Source of the DNA: Ruminiclostridium sp.
Lineage (GTDB): Bacteria > Bacillota > Clostridia > DSM-8532
DNA: 6,963 nucleotides
Reading direction: 5' to 3'
Assembly (NCBI GenBank): GCA_003535195.1
Contig: DOHN01000168.1
Coordinates: 1,989 to 8,951, forward strand
Each line of letters opens with the position of its first letter. Position 1 is the first letter of the stretch. Under the pieces are notes generated by a model. The model searched no databases. It was not told the DNA's origin and saw nothing but the letters and a program-made list of their open reading frames with translations. Positions 6,581 to 6,963 of the stretch are shown here, in pieces. A program made the position numbers and the translations under genes.

Positions 6581-6963
6581 TTCGCGCAATCATTGTCGAG
6601 GATGACCCGATGGTGGCACAAATCAACCGGCATTACCTGCAGTCCTTTCAGAGCATCCGGGTGGATGGCATCTTCAATAACGGCCGGGATGCGCTAAAAT
6701 ATGTGAAGGCACATAAGGTGGACTTAATGATCATAGATCTTGCCATGCCGGTTATGGCCGGGACCGAGCTTGTCCGGGAGACGCGGAAAGCCCGTATAAA
6801 CAGCGATATTATTGTGGTGACCGCAGCCAATGATGTGAACCATTTAAGTGAGATGCTCAAGTACGGCATCATTGACTATCTGGTAAAGCCGTTTGACAGC
6901 GACCGGTTCAGTCAGGCCATTCAGAAGTATCTGAATAAGGCAAACATCCTGTCGGTCAAGGAA
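6577..6963 (+). CDS. CitB/DcuR-family response regulator, receiver domain (3' end outside window)
   Basis: Partner of the preceding kinase. 129 residues are visible before the window ends. The receiver domain is complete in its key residues: acidic pocket E8-D9-D10, phosphoacceptor D54 in MIIDLAMPVMAG, T82, and K104 in DYLVKPF. The stretch from TAAND through the KPF motif resembles DcuR/CitB-type receivers. The usual C-terminal helix-turn-helix output domain (the family is about 220-240 residues long) would lie beyond base 6963, so DNA binding is inferred from family, not seen. The start ATG 6577 overlaps the kinase stop codon, and GGAAGGGGG upstream (about 6561-6569) can serve as ribosome binding site. 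Confidence 0.93.
   Translation, partial: MIRAIIVEDDPMVAQINRHYLQSFQSIRVDGIFNNGRDALKYVKAHKVDLMIIDLAMPVMAGTELVRETRKARINSDIIVVTAANDVNHLSEMLKYGIIDYLVKPFDSDRFSQAIQKYLNKANILSVKE

Overview
The window holds seven genes, all on the plus strand: the end of one gene, five complete genes and the start of a seventh. The organism is most likely an anaerobic member of the Bacillota, probably class Clostridia. This rests on strong AGGAGG-type ribosome binding sites, GTG/TTG codons near starts, moderate GC content by eye, and a gene set typical of fermenters that use 2-hydroxy acids. The species cannot be read from the sequence.

Layout. 1-792: C-terminal two thirds of a bacterial malic enzyme. 872-2254: a 2-hydroxycarboxylate transporter (2HCT family: CitS/CitP/MleP/CimH/MaeP). 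2332-2361: a hairpin with a short T run, a possible terminator or attenuator. 2383-3636 and 3728-4240: large and small subunits of a LeuCD/homoaconitase-type hydro-lyase. 4268-4879: an unrecognised protein with two CxxC pairs and two membrane segments. 4946-6580: a CitA/DcuS-type sensor histidine kinase. 6577-6963: the receiver domain of its response regulator, cut by the window edge.

How the genes fit together. Malic enzyme, 2HCT transporter and a DcuS/CitA-type two-component system together resemble the maePE/maeKR malate-utilisation locus of lactic acid bacteria. The transporter would import malate or a related hydroxy acid, malic enzyme would decarboxylate malate to pyruvate, and the sensor would detect the substrate outside the cell. 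The sensor's ligand-pocket residues match those of the C4-dicarboxylate sensor DcuS rather than the citrate sensor CitA. The unusual part is the LeuCD-type hydro-lyase and the zinc-ribbon-like membrane protein placed between the metabolic and regulatory genes. The hydro-lyase keeps its three cluster cysteines but lacks two otherwise conserved asparagines near the cluster, so its substrate is open. It need not be isopropylmalate; maleate/malate, citraconate/citramalate, dimethylmalate and citrate/isocitrate are candidates.

No RNA genes, mobile elements, CRISPR arrays or long repeats were seen, and no gap between genes exceeds about 130 bases.
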